DNA of 64,000 nucleotides from Geodermatophilus arenarius (GCF_042654585.1 NZ_JBHSGR010000002.1:1-64000); one strand, 5' to 3'; shown: positions 24,065 through 31,802, counted from the first letter of the stretch. Translations and numbers: made by a program. Notes: generated by a model from the letters alone, not told the origin.

Positions 24065-25336
24065 TCAGGCGTCCGGGCGGCGGGGCGACCGCGCCGACGA
24101 GGCGCGGCCGGCGTCGGCGCCGTGCGCGCTGTCCCGCCGGCGCGGGGGACCTCCGTACCAGTCCAGGCACACCACCGTGGCGTCGTCGCGGAGGTCGCCG
24201 CCGGTCGCGCGCAGGACCGCGGCCCCCAGTTCCTGGACGACCTGCCGGGGGTGGAGGTCCGCGGTGTCGCGGAGGGCCGCCGCGACGTCCAGGACGGCGG
24301 CGTTGCGCTCCTGCATCCCGTCGGTGAGGAGGACCACGCGGTCCCCCGGTACCAGCCGGAGCTCCTGGGGCCGGAAGGACGCGCGGGGCACGACACCGAA
24401 CGGCGGCTCGACGTCCAGGCCGATCTCCTGCACCCTGCGGTCCCGCAGCCGCAGCGGCAGCGGGTGACCGGCGTTCACGACCACGGCCGTCCCGGACGAC
24501 AGGTCCACGCGCAGGAGCTGCCCGGTGACGAACTGCCCGGCCGCGGCGTCGTCGGCGAGGGCGTCGTTGGCGTAGCGGGCCTGCCCGGCGAGGTCCAGGC
24601 CCTTCCGGCGGGCGTTGCGCAGGGCGCCCACGAGCAGCGTGGCCAGCAGGGCGGCCCGGACCTCGTGACCGACGGCGTCGGTGACGGACACGTGCAGCGA
24701 GTCCTGGTTGAGGGTGTAGTCGAAGGTGTCCCCGCCCACCGAGGCGGCCGGCTCGAGCCAGCCGGCGAGGGTGAACTGCCCGGCCTCGCAGGTGTAGGAC
24801 GCCGGGAGCAGCCGGCGCTGGATCTCCGCGGCCAGGGAGAACGGGGTCGTGCGCTGACCCCACTCGAACACGTCGGTGTACCGGCGGGCGGCGATGACCA
24901 CGTAGGCCAGGGCGTGCGCGGCGGCGGCGACGTCGGCGACCACCGCCGGGTCCGGGTGCGCCGGCAGGACCAGCTCCAGCAGCCCGATCGCGTCCCCCCG
25001 GTCGCTGACCAGGGCGACCACCAGGGCCCCGTCGTCGAGCGGTCGCACGTCGACCTCCTGGGTCCGCAGCACGCGGTCGTAGACGGTGCCGGACAGCGGC
25101 AGGGTCTCCGCGTGCGCGCCCGCCTGCGAGCGACCGCCCTCGGCTCCGGCGATCCCCGTGGTGAGACGCACGACGGCGCGGCCGCTGAAGTCGGCGATGA
25201 GGAAGGTCAGGTCCCGCGCCCCGAGCATCTCCGCGAGCGCCTCCGCCGCGGCCTGCAGGGCCCCGATCGGCGCCGTCCCCTCGACCCGCTCGAGCAGGAC
25301 GCCGACGTCGAGGCCGGAGACCGGCCGCATCGACAT
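24065..25336 (-). CDS. PP2C-type SpoIIE phosphatase with GAF-like sensor
   Basis: A 423-residue protein. Residues 1-165 form a GAF-like domain (APIGALQAAAEALAEMLGAR, LIADFSGRAVVRL, EVDVRPLDDGALVVALVSD). From about 180 the SpoIIE domain follows: EIQRRLLPASYTCEAGQFTL, GGDTFDY, VSVTDAVGHEVRAALLATL, VNAGHPLPLRLR, DGMQERNA, and DDATVVCLDW with the metal-binding Asp residues. It would dephosphorylate a partner of the neighbouring RsbW-like kinase after sensing a signal. The C-terminal 25 residues are low complexity. The start codon lies beside GGGAGGAGTCC. Confidence 0.88.
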   Translation of the reverse strand: MSMRPVSGLDVGVLLERVEGTAPIGALQAAAEALAEMLGARDLTFLIADFSGRAVVRLTTGIAGAEGGRSQAGAHAETLPLSGTVYDRVLRTQEVDVRPLDDGALVVALVSDRGDAIGLLELVLPAHPDPAVVADVAAAAHALAYVVIAARRYTDVFEWGQRTTPFSLAAEIQRRLLPASYTCEAGQFTLAGWLEPAASVGGDTFDYTLNQDSLHVSVTDAVGHEVRAALLATLLVGALRNARRKGLDLAGQARYANDALADDAAAGQFVTGQLLRVDLSSGTAVVVNAGHPLPLRLRDRRVQEIGLDVEPPFGVVPRASFRPQELRLVPGDRVVLLTDGMQERNAAVLDVAAALRDTADLHPRQVVQELGAAVLRATGGDLRDDATVVCLDWYGGPPRRRDSAHGADAGRASSARSPRRPDA

Positions 25337-25697
25337 GGGGCAACTCTAGGGAGGAGTCCCCGGCTGCCGTGCGGCCGCGCCGACCCCGTACGACGACGAG
25401 GGTCCGACCTGTGTCGCCGCAGGTCCGACCCAGCTGCAACCACGACTGCGGCCACGTCGGCGGACCCGCGCCCGGCTGAGGCCCTGCCGTCTCCCGACGT
25501 CACCGAGGCGGTTCGAGGACGCCCGACGACGTCCGAGACCGCCACTGTGCCGGCCAGGCAGTCGGATAGGGTCACCTCCAGCGCCCGGCGTCGGGCGTCG
25601 ATGTTGCGTCAGGCAGCGGCGTAGCCCAGATGCGGAGCCCACCGTGGGGTTCGCCGCCGAGGTCGTGCCCCGGTATCGATCAGACCGGAGGCCTGCG
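25337..25697. other. Gap of 361 bp between two divergent regulatory genes
   Basis: No coding potential was found. It should hold the promoters of the phosphatase (minus) and the GAF-ANTAR gene (plus). At 25434-25449 it contains CTGCAACCACGACTGC, which resembles the paired 11-bp repeats at the ends of the integrated element further right; this may be a relic or chance. Confidence 0.5.
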
Positions 25698-26477
25698 GTG
25701 GCCCACAGCGGGAAGCAACGGTCCACGAGAGCAGCGGAGGCCCTGGAGCACCTGGGCCAGAGGTCCTTGCAGGAACTCTCCATGGAGAGCCTGCTGCAGT
25801 CGATGGCGGACCTCACCAAGAGGGTCATGCCCGGTGACCCGGAGGCATCGGTCACGCTGCTGATCGGGGACGAGCCGCGAACGGTCGTCGACACCGGGCC
25901 ACTGGCCCTCGGCCTCGACGAGGCCCAGTACCGCCGCGGGGACGGGCCGTGCCTGCACACCGCCCACGACGGCGTCCTGGTCGAGATCAGCGACACCCGC
26001 GTGGACAGCCGGTGGCCCGACTACGGCCGCTACGTCGCCGAGCACGGCGTCCTCAGTCTGCTGGCCGTGCCCCTGGTCCTCGCCGGGGAGGAGCAGGTCG
26101 CGGGATCGCTGAACGTCTACGCCCGGAGGCCGGAGGCCTTCGACGAGGCCAGCCGAGCGGTGGCCACCGGGTTCGCCCCCTACGCGGCGGTCGCCGCCGG
26201 AACCGTCCAGGCGTACCGCAGGGCCCGGCAGACGGCCGACGACCTCCGGATCGCGCTCGAGTCCCGAGCGGTCATCGAGCAGGCCAAGGGCATCCTGATC
26301 GAGCGCCACAGGCTGACCCCCGATCAGGCCTTCGAAGCCCTCGCCACGGTGTCCATGAGGAGGAACGTCAAGGTCCGCGAGATCGCCGAGCGCCTCGTCC
26401 TCACCGGCGAACTGCCGCTCGTCCCAGCCCGGCCCCCACGATCCACTGGGCAGGCGGTGCACCGGCGAGACGCATAG
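25698..26477 (+). CDS. GAF and ANTAR domain RNA-binding regulator
   Basis: About 259 residues from the GTG at 25698, which has GGAGG seven bases before it. The GAF domain covers about residues 25-165 (LLQSMADLTKRVMPGDPEAS, YRRGDGPCLHTAHDG, RWPDYGRYVAEHGVLSLLAV). The ANTAR domain follows (ALESRAVIEQAKGILIERH, TPDQAFEALATVSMRRNVKV), with the conserved A-x-G-x-L and aromatic/Arg positions used to bind paired RNA hairpins and prevent termination. The next gene, on the opposite strand, is a paralogue. An in-frame ATG at 25644 is possible but has no ribosome site. Confidence 0.9.
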   Translation: MAHSGKQRSTRAAEALEHLGQRSLQELSMESLLQSMADLTKRVMPGDPEASVTLLIGDEPRTVVDTGPLALGLDEAQYRRGDGPCLHTAHDGVLVEISDTRVDSRWPDYGRYVAEHGVLSLLAVPLVLAGEEQVAGSLNVYARRPEAFDEASRAVATGFAPYAAVAAGTVQAYRRARQTADDLRIALESRAVIEQAKGILIERHRLTPDQAFEALATVSMRRNVKVREIAERLVLTGELPLVPARPPRSTGQAVHRRDA

Positions 26478-26794
26478 CGTCTGCTTGCACCCCGAGCAGC
26501 CGCGGCGGCCACCCGGGGGGCGTGCCGCGGTCAGGCCCCGCCACTCCAGACCCGGGGTGGCGGGGCCGCCCTCCGCACACCCGAGGCGCCGGCGCGGTGG
26601 CCTGCCTCCGACGCGAGCGACGGGACCGGCCGACGGACGATGCAGCTGCGCCCGTTTCGCCGACTCACGCGCCGAAGACGGCCGGCGACTTCGCCGACGG
26701 GGAACGGACCAGGTGGATCAGACCGGACGCCGCAGCTCCGACCCTCCTGACGGAGCGCCACCGGCCGGCTCGCCTGCACGCGTCTCGCACGCCT
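26478..26794. other. Gap of 317 bp between convergent GAF-ANTAR genes
   Basis: No convincing gene, tRNA or repeat is seen. Frames on both strands here are GC-driven and start or stop without family features. A weak hairpin (GGCCCCGCCAC / GTGGCGGGGCC near 26533-26569) could end transcription from both sides. Confidence 0.5.
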
Positions 26795-27645
26795 TCACGA
26801 GCACGGCGACGCACACGGTCCTGCTCCCCCGGGGGTTCCGCCTGTCCGCGAGCGGCACCTCCGAGCCCGACCTGCCGGGGACACGTCCGGGACGTCGTCG
26901 AGCCGGCTAGGCCTCGCTGCTCGGGTGCGGCTCGCACCGTCGACGACGGCCTGGGCGATGTCGCGGAGCTTGCGGTTGGACCGCCGCGAGGCGGTCGCGA
27001 GCAACTGGAAGGCCTCGGCCGCGTTGCAGCGTCGCTGGCTCATCAGGATGCCCTTGGCCTGTTCGATGACAGCGCGCGTCTGCATCGCCCGGTCCAGGTT
27101 CTCGGCGAGCTCGCGGGTGCTCTCGTAGAGGTGCATGTTGTGCACCGCCACGGCGACGTAGGAGGCGAACGCTCGAGCGACGTCTCTGGCCTCGTCGTCG
27201 AACGCGGCAGCCTCGACCGCGTAGAGGTCCAGTGCACCGTGGACGGTCTGTCGTACCGGTACGGGACCGACACGGAGCTCGGGGAGCCGCGTTCGACGCA
27301 CACCTGGGCGTAGTCCGGCCAGCGCCTCTCCTCGCGCGCGTCGGTGATCTCGCGGATCTCCTCACCGACCGCCGCCTCCAGGCAGGGACCGTAGCCGCGA
27401 CCGTACTGCGACTCGTCGAGGTCGAGCGCCAGCTTGCCGGTGAAGGCGGCGGTGGTGGCCTTGTCGTTCTCCACCAGGCTGACCGAGGCCTCCGCGACGC
27501 CGGGGATGACCTGCTTGGCCAGGTCGGCGATCGTCTGCAGCATCGCGTCCAGGGAGGTGTCGCTGAAGGACAGCTGCCCGAGTTCGGCGAAGGCGTCGTG
27601 GACGTCCAGAGGCTCGGACGGCCGCTGATCGTCGTCGGGGCTCAT
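26795..27645 (-). pseudogene. GAF and ANTAR domain protein broken by a frameshift
   Basis: The N-terminal part (from the ATG at 27645) reads DAFAELGQLSFSDTSLDAML, ASVSLVENDKATTAAFTGKL, YGRGYGPCLEAAVGEEIRE and VCVERGSPSSVSVP, a GAF domain homologous to the gene at 25698. Near 27255-27265 the frame changes: VRQTVHGALDLYAVEAAAF, then VAVAVHNMHLYESTRELAEN and the ANTAR domain AVIEQAKGILMSQRR and AEAFQLLATASRRSNRKLRD, are in another frame and run to 26795. Everything else is well preserved, so the shift is either recent or a sequencing error. Separate re-initiation of the ANTAR half is also possible. Confidence 0.8.
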
Positions 27646-28090
27646 CGCGGTCCGCTCTGTCAGGTCCGGCTGGTCGACGGAGGTCCTCGACCCCGGAGTG
27701 AGTCGCCCGTGGCGGGTGGCCCGTGATCCGCTGGGCCACCTGCATGACCTGTCAGGGGCCGCTGATGCGGCGCCGCTGGCAACGTACTCGCCCGTCGGGG
27801 TCCCGTCCCCGAGCGGATGGGGCGTCGCCGCCGGCGTCGGAGGACGACGACCTGCTCGACGACACCCTCACCGTCCGGCACGCCGTGCACCGCGTCCGGG
27901 GCGGCGGGCTCGTCCACCAGGAGCCCAGGAGCGAGCACGCCCGAACGGCCGGCCGATCGACGCGAGGACGGACCACGACGCCTGGACGGTGCACGTCGTG
28001 CCGGCACCGGCCCGTGAGGCCGCCGACCGCACGGGCGCCGCGCTGCTCGTGGAATCAAACGGCGACCACGACTGCGACCAGAGACGACTC

Positions 28091-28118
28091 AGGCCGTCCT
28101 CCCGAGGGAGGACGGCCT
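28091..28118. terminator. Hairpin next to the left att site
   Basis: AGGCCGTCCTCCC (28091-28103) and GGGAGGACGGCCT (28106-28118) form a perfect 13-bp stem. The same hairpin with one change stands beside the intact tRNA at 35185-35212, so it was copied with the att region. Confidence 0.65.
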
Positions 28119-28126
28119 GGTCACAC

Positions 28127-28171
28127 GGGTGGAGCTGAGGGGACTCGAACCCCTGACCCCCACACTGCCAG
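28127..28171 (-). repeat. Left att site: displaced tRNA-Ala 3' end
   Basis: Identical to 35221-35265. It contains the T arm, variable loop and half of the anticodon arm of the tRNA but stops at the anticodon loop (…CACTGCCAG), after which the sequence is unrelated. This is the classic core repeat left by integrases that use a tRNA 3' half as attB. Confidence 0.85.
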
Positions 28172-28273
28172 GCCGTCATGATCGCGTTCGTGGCGATTCA
28201 CCGCCGTTCTGCAAGTCGACTGACGTGCAGATCCACGAGACGGCGGACGACGGTGCACTGGCACGAACGAGGC

Positions 28274-28298
28274 CAACTGCAACCACAACTGCAACCAG
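28274..28298. promoter_or_regulatory. Putative integrase arm-type site, left end
   Basis: Two direct copies of AACTGCAACCA spaced by one base begin at 28275 and 28287. The same pair stands at 35151-35175 near the right end. It lies 102 bp inside the left core. Confidence 0.65.
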
Positions 28299-28352
28299 GC
28301 ATGCGGAGCCGCGCCCGACGCAGGCACCACCTCGCCGTGCCTTGCCACGTCC

Positions 28353-28381
28353 TGTGTCTCTAAAGGCGGCTTCAGGGACAG
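28353..28381 (+). repeat. GTGTC repeat copy 1
   Basis: TGTGTCTC, core AAAGGCGGC, then GGGACAG. One of about nine copies of a palindromic-ended intergenic repeat found only inside the element in this window. This copy lies between the left att site and the DUF1304 gene. Confidence 0.65.
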
Positions 28382-28642
28382 GGAGCAGAGTTGCCCGCCC
28401 CGCCACCCCTGTCCGGGCCCGATGCCGATCCGCTCCGACACCCGGCCGGAACGACGCTCGTGTCGCGAGCCGCATGTCGCCACCGCGCGCGAGCACGCGG
28501 CGTTGAACGACGTCATCGACGCAGTCCTTTTGGGGCACTAGGCCTACGGCCGTCGCCGGACCTTCGCCGGGTCTGGGAGAACCCATTCCCCGTGTTCCAG
28601 TCCCGCCCCGCGGCCGGCCCGCTCTCGCTCATACTGGGCGCC

Positions 28643-29017
28643 GTGAACGCTGTGGCGCAGACCTTCGCGATCATCGCGGCTCTGTGCGGCGTCACGGCGT
28701 TCGTCCTGGAGAGCTTCCTGTTCGGGCGGCGGAGCGTGCAGATCTTCCTCCTCGGCAGGCCGGAACCGGCGGCAGGCGTCCGGATGTGGGCGTTCAACCA
28801 GGGCTTCTACAACCTCTTCCTCGCCGCGGGTCCGGTGGCCGGGGTCGTCGCGTACCACCTCGGACAGCAGAGTGCAGGTCGTGCACTGGTGATCTACGGC
28901 TGCGCGTTCATGACGGGGTGCGGGGTCATCCTGTTCGTCTCCGATCGACGGCTGTGGCGCGGCATGATCGGTCAGAGCGGACCACCACTGGTGGCCCTCA
29001 TTGCGGCGCTCATGTAG
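28643..29017 (+). CDS. DUF1304 family small membrane protein
   Basis: About 124 residues from the GTG at 28643, the usual length for the family. Four membrane helices are visible, with the signature VRMWAFNQGFYNLFLAAG after the first and CAFMTGCGVILFVSDRRLW near the end; the FVLESFLFGRR segment is also typical. CATACT at 28630-28635 could be a -10 box eight bases before the GTG, making the message almost leaderless. The frame is open upstream to 28391 but without family features. It is cargo of the integrated element; its function is unknown. Confidence 0.85.
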   Translation: MNAVAQTFAIIAALCGVTAFVLESFLFGRRSVQIFLLGRPEPAAGVRMWAFNQGFYNLFLAAGPVAGVVAYHLGQQSAGRALVIYGCAFMTGCGVILFVSDRRLWRGMIGQSGPPLVALIAALM

Positions 29018-29225
29018 CCGCGCCGCTCGGCCTAGCACCCCGGTTCCGGGGCGCTCCTCAAGCGGTGTGGCTTCGAGGTCCGTGGGGCCGCCCGGCGCTT
29101 CGGTCGTCGTGGAAGCGTTGCTGGCGTTCCTCGACGCGGGGTGGACCGCATCGTCGGCGGTGTCGTGAGCCGGCTCGCTGGGAGCGTCGAGGCGCGCTCG
29201 CACGGACCGTCGGACGGATCGGTCC

Positions 29226-29256
29226 GGTGTCCCCAGGTGGGCCGCTCAAGGACATG
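29226..29256 (-). repeat. GTGTC repeat copy 2
   Basis: On the minus strand CATGTCC, core TTGAGCGGCCCAC, then GGGGACACC. It ends two bases from the stop of the second recombinase gene. Confidence 0.65.
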
Positions 29257-29258
29257 AC

Positions 29259-30161
29259 TCAGCCGGCCCAGCCTGCGAGGAAGCCGGCGACCTGGTGGGA
29301 GGCGTGGCGTTCGAGGGCTTCGCCGGTGATGTCGTAGCTGCCCAGGGTGGTCTCCGGGCGGGCGTGGCGGAGCAGTCGCTGCACATCGCGCAGCGGGATG
29401 CCCTGGTTGAGCCCGACGGTGCCCACGGTGCGGCGCAGAGCGTGCGGGCCGATGGGCCGGGTGATGCCCGCCGCCCTGGCGGTCGCGGCGACGTAGCGAT
29501 ACACGGTGCGCCGGTCCATGCCGGCACCGCTCCGGGTGCGTAGCAGCGGCCCGGCGGTGCGGCCGTCGATGGCGGCTTGGACGGCGCCGAGGGCGGGGAT
29601 GGGCACCGGCACGCGGGCGGGCTTGTCGCCCTTGCCCAGGACGGTGAGGGTGGCGTAGCCGCGGACGGTGCCGAAGGACGGCACGGTCAGGGTGGCCATC
29701 TCGGTGGCGCGCAGGCCCATCATGCCGCCGAGCACGGCGATGGCGTGGTGGCTGGGACCCAGGGTGCGGGCGGTGGTGAGGAACGCCGCGTACTCCAGCA
29801 CGGTGAGCACCTCGCGGCGCTGCAGCTCGCGCTGGATCTTCGGCCGGGTGACGCGGGCGCAGGGATTGGCCGCGACCAGCTCCTCCTCGTAGGCGAGGCG
29901 GTAGAGGCTGGCGACGGCGTCGTAGTGCGCGGCCACCGAGGCGCGGGAGAGCCCGGAGTCGGCGACGGCGCGCAGCCACAGCTCGACGTCGGCGCGGCGG
30001 GCGGCCAACGGATCGATGCGGCGGTCGGCGCACCACCTGCTCCAGCGAGGCAGGTAGGTGGCGTAGGTCTGCTGGGTGGATGGCTTGTAGCGGGACAGCC
30101 ACCAGGCGGCCAGCTCATCCCAGGCCGCGTTTCCGGAGGACGGCAAGATCACGGGGGTCAT
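29259..30161 (-). CDS. Second tyrosine recombinase (XerC/XerD-like)
   Basis: A 300-residue recombinase with a SAM-like N-terminal core-binding domain (WDELAAWWLSRYKPSTQQTY, YDAVASLYRLAYEEELVAAN) and a complete catalytic domain: Arg in GLRATEMATL, Lys in LGKGDKPARV, His-x-x-Arg in HALRRTVG, a basic residue in LLRHARPETTLGSYD, and Tyr in the same segment. It differs from the element's main integrase in size, type and orientation. It may be cargo, the integrase of a nested element, or a resolvase acting on the local repeats. Repeat copy 2 touches its 3' end. Confidence 0.88.
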   Translation of the reverse strand: MTPVILPSSGNAAWDELAAWWLSRYKPSTQQTYATYLPRWSRWCADRRIDPLAARRADVELWLRAVADSGLSRASVAAHYDAVASLYRLAYEEELVAANPCARVTRPKIQRELQRREVLTVLEYAAFLTTARTLGPSHHAIAVLGGMMGLRATEMATLTVPSFGTVRGYATLTVLGKGDKPARVPVPIPALGAVQAAIDGRTAGPLLRTRSGAGMDRRTVYRYVAATARAAGITRPIGPHALRRTVGTVGLNQGIPLRDVQRLLRHARPETTLGSYDITGEALERHASHQVAGFLAGWAG

Positions 30162-30292
30162 GCGCGACCGGACGTGCCACAGCCGAGGACCGGCCCCGAT
30201 CGCGCCGCGGCCTCGCGCAAGCAGACGCGAACGGGGGATCAGCTGTCGCCCATCGGGGTGAGAGCCCTGCGTCGACCGCCCGGCCGGACCGA

Positions 30293-30323
30293 GGTGCGAC
30301 TGAGCGGCCCACTCAGGGATAGC
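30293..30323 (+). repeat. GTGTC repeat copy 3
   Basis: GGTGCGAC, core TGAGCGGCCCAC, then TCAGGGATAGC. The core is intact and the ends are decayed. It lies in the gap upstream of the second recombinase gene. Confidence 0.55.
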
Positions 30324-30409
30324 GCGTGCGTCACGGCCCTACGGACGGCGCAGGTGCGCGTTCACTGACTGGTGGGCCGCCATCCTCCGGCCGCTCCTCC
30401 TGCTCTAGC

Positions 30410-30550
30410 TCATAGGCGCGCTCGCTGCTCCAAGGCGTCAATCGCTGGCGCGCTGGGATGCTCGCGCCAGTCGTAGCCACAGGAGGGGCATTCCCGCAGG
30501 AGCGGACGCACCCACGCCGACGGTCCAGGATGCGCACGCAAGCAACGCAT
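30410..30550 (-). CDS. Possible 46-residue CxxC protein
   Basis: From an ATG at 30550 the frame encodes MRCLRAHPGPSAWVRPLL, then RECPSCGYDWREHPSAPAID and a short helix. ECPSCGYDW looks like half of a zinc ribbon; only one further Cys is present. The rest of the gap from 30162 to 30675 shows nothing else but repeat copies 3 and 4. It may be a real element gene or chance. Confidence 0.3.
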   Translation of the reverse strand: MRCLRAHPGPSAWVRPLLRECPSCGYDWREHPSAPAIDALEQRARL

Positions 30551-30563
30551 GGGCGCCCGAACC

Positions 30564-30595
30564 GGTGTCCGTGAGGGGCTCACTCGGGGACACTG
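30564..30595 (+). repeat. GTGTC repeat copy 4
   Basis: GGTGTCC, core GTGAGGGGCTCAC, then TCGGGGACACTG, with matching palindromic ends. It lies between divergent small genes. Confidence 0.65.
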
Positions 30596-30675
30596 TCGAG
30601 CCCGTGGCCGCGGACGCAACGACGGAGCAGTCCCCCCACTGCACTTCTGAACGCGACCAGGGCGAGGCGGTGACG

Positions 30676-31260
30676 ATGCTTGGAGAGCAGCTCATCCCGC
30701 TAATCGTTGGGTTCTTTCTGACGACTGTGCTCGGCGGGGGCCTCGGCTCTTACTTCCAGCGCAGGGCCTGGGCACACCAACACGCCGTGATGCGAGAAGA
30801 GCAGGAACGAGAGAGAGCCGTCCGAGTGTTCGAGGAAGTCAGCAGGTTACTCGACAAGCGACTGTATCGGACGCGCCTCATCTATTGGCCCATGGCGCGC
30901 CGGGACGGGAGCAGTGAACTGCCCACCTCCGACGTGCCTTGGGAAGAGTACCGAAGCGTCGTATGCGAATGGAACGACAGCATCAACCGCAACCTGGCCC
31001 TCGTTCAGCAGTATTTTGGAGTAGGGATGCGCGACACCTTCGATTACGAGATCGGAGATCGACTCGTCCGCATCGGAAGACAGCTCGAAGACATCCGAAC
31101 CAAACGCGCGCCGTTACCGCGAGACGGGTTTCGCGACTTGGGGTCTGAGCTCGATGCGGTTGCAATACTCATCTATCAGTTCAACCTTGACATGATCAGA
31201 GCCATTCAGGCTGGCAAGGTGGGGTGGCTGGTCACAGAGAACCGGCCCGCTCGCCGGTAG
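30676..31260 (+). CDS. Membrane-anchored hypothetical protein of foreign character
   Basis: About 194 residues from the ATG at 30676. One N-terminal membrane helix (LIPLIVGFFLTTVLGGGLGS) is followed by a cytoplasmic helical domain with RAWAHQHAVMREEQERERAV, DKRLYRTRLIYWPMARRDGS, EEYRSVVCEWNDSINRNLAL and a C-terminal YQFNLDMIRAIQAG helix. No family is recognised. The DNA is visibly less GC-rich than the surroundings and uses codons rare elsewhere in the window, including TTA at two leucines and ATT/AGA. These signs point to recent transfer. Single-helix anchors with a helical body occur among defence and toxin-like accessory proteins, but nothing here proves that. Confidence 0.75.
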   Translation: MLGEQLIPLIVGFFLTTVLGGGLGSYFQRRAWAHQHAVMREEQERERAVRVFEEVSRLLDKRLYRTRLIYWPMARRDGSSELPTSDVPWEEYRSVVCEWNDSINRNLALVQQYFGVGMRDTFDYEIGDRLVRIGRQLEDIRTKRAPLPRDGFRDLGSELDAVAILIYQFNLDMIRAIQAGKVGWLVTENRPARR

Positions 31261-31308
31261 GCCCCGCGGCCATCCGGTGAGCTGCCGCCATCGGACGTCA
31301 GGGCATCG

Positions 31309-31338
31309 GGCGTCCCGGAAGCCGCCTTCACGGCCGAC
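31309..31338 (-). repeat. GTGTC repeat copy 5, decayed, paired head-to-head with copy 6
   Basis: GGCGTCCCGGAAGCCGCCTT followed by CACGGCCGAC matches copy 9 at most positions in the same orientation. It lies six bases from copy 6, which is inverted relative to it. Confidence 0.45.
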
Positions 31339-31344
31339 TCCGCG

Positions 31345-31377
31345 GGTGTCTCTCAGCGGCCCACATTGGGACACACC
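31345..31377 (+). repeat. GTGTC repeat copy 6
   Basis: GGTGTCTCTC, core AGCGGCCCACATT, then GGGACACACC. One of the best-preserved copies; its ends are complementary. Confidence 0.7.
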
Positions 31378-31581
31378 GGGCGGACGGCTAGGGCCGAGGA
31401 TGTGCCGTCTGAAGGTCGAGGAGGCGGCCAAGGACGTCAGCGCCCCGGGGCCAAGCCCCCCGGGGGTACGCACGTCGATCAGACCGAAGCTGACCCTGTC
31501 TCTCGACTTGAGTGATGACGTCGGCCGACCGAAGTGACCCAGGACAGTCGCCCTCGCCGTTACTCAGGGAGAACAGAAGAC

Positions 31582-31731
31582 GTGAACACAGGCGGATTCC
31601 TCATCCTGCTCCTCATCGGTCTGGCCCTGCAGGTCGGCATCATCGCACTCGCGGTTCAACTTGGAACCGGAAAGGTCCATCGTGAGCTGATTGCGTTGCG
31701 AAAGGCGGTCGAAGTCAACCGCACCCTCTGA
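31582..31731 (+). CDS. Tiny single-pass membrane protein
   Basis: A 49-residue protein MNTGGFLILLLIGLALQVGI followed by IALAVQLGTGKVHRELIALR and a short tail. One strong membrane helix is followed by a short basic helix. The GTG at 31582 has AGGGAG ten bases upstream; an in-frame GTG at 31534 would add an unlikely polar head. No family is recognised. Such tiny membrane proteins are frequent in integrative elements. Confidence 0.6.
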   Translation: MNTGGFLILLLIGLALQVGIIALAVQLGTGKVHRELIALRKAVEVNRTL

Positions 31732-31740
31732 CGAGGGAAG

Positions 31741-31802
31741 AGGGTGGTAGCTCAACGGCAGAGCACCGAGCCACACGATCCGGTTCGACTCCGGACGACC
31801 CG
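31741..31802 (+). pseudogene. Truncated tRNA-like sequence
   Basis: GGGTGG, a complete D arm (TAGCTCAACGGCAGAGCA) and a complete T arm (CCGGTTCGACTCCGG) followed by ACGACCC are in the correct order, and the ends can pair partly as an acceptor stem. Only about a dozen bases lie between the D and T arms, so the anticodon arm is mostly deleted. It cannot be a working tRNA. It may be a relic of a tRNA carried by an ancestor phage or of another att site. Confidence 0.5.

Larger units (their letters stand above)
27845..28181 (+). pseudogene. Decayed 3' end of a tyrosine integrase next to the left att site
   Basis: Pieces match the intact integrase at 34001: LLDDTLTVRHAVHRVRGGGL (residues about 223-242), GRPIDARTDHDAWT (296-309) and PAREAADRTGAALLVE (366-381). 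They occur in the same order but in two frames and with deletions of about 40 and 50 codons. The last part, RDDSGRPPEGGRPGHTGGAE then GTRTPDPHTARPS and stop, runs into the displaced tRNA 3' end. Its position relative to the att core is the same as that of the intact integrase, so it belonged to an earlier element that used the same tRNA site. Confidence 0.8.

Noticed and set aside
28353..28381. GTGTC repeat copies as ordinary rho-independent terminators
   Set aside because: Several copies lie upstream of genes or between divergent ones, they share a conserved core sequence and not only the stem, and no T run follows.
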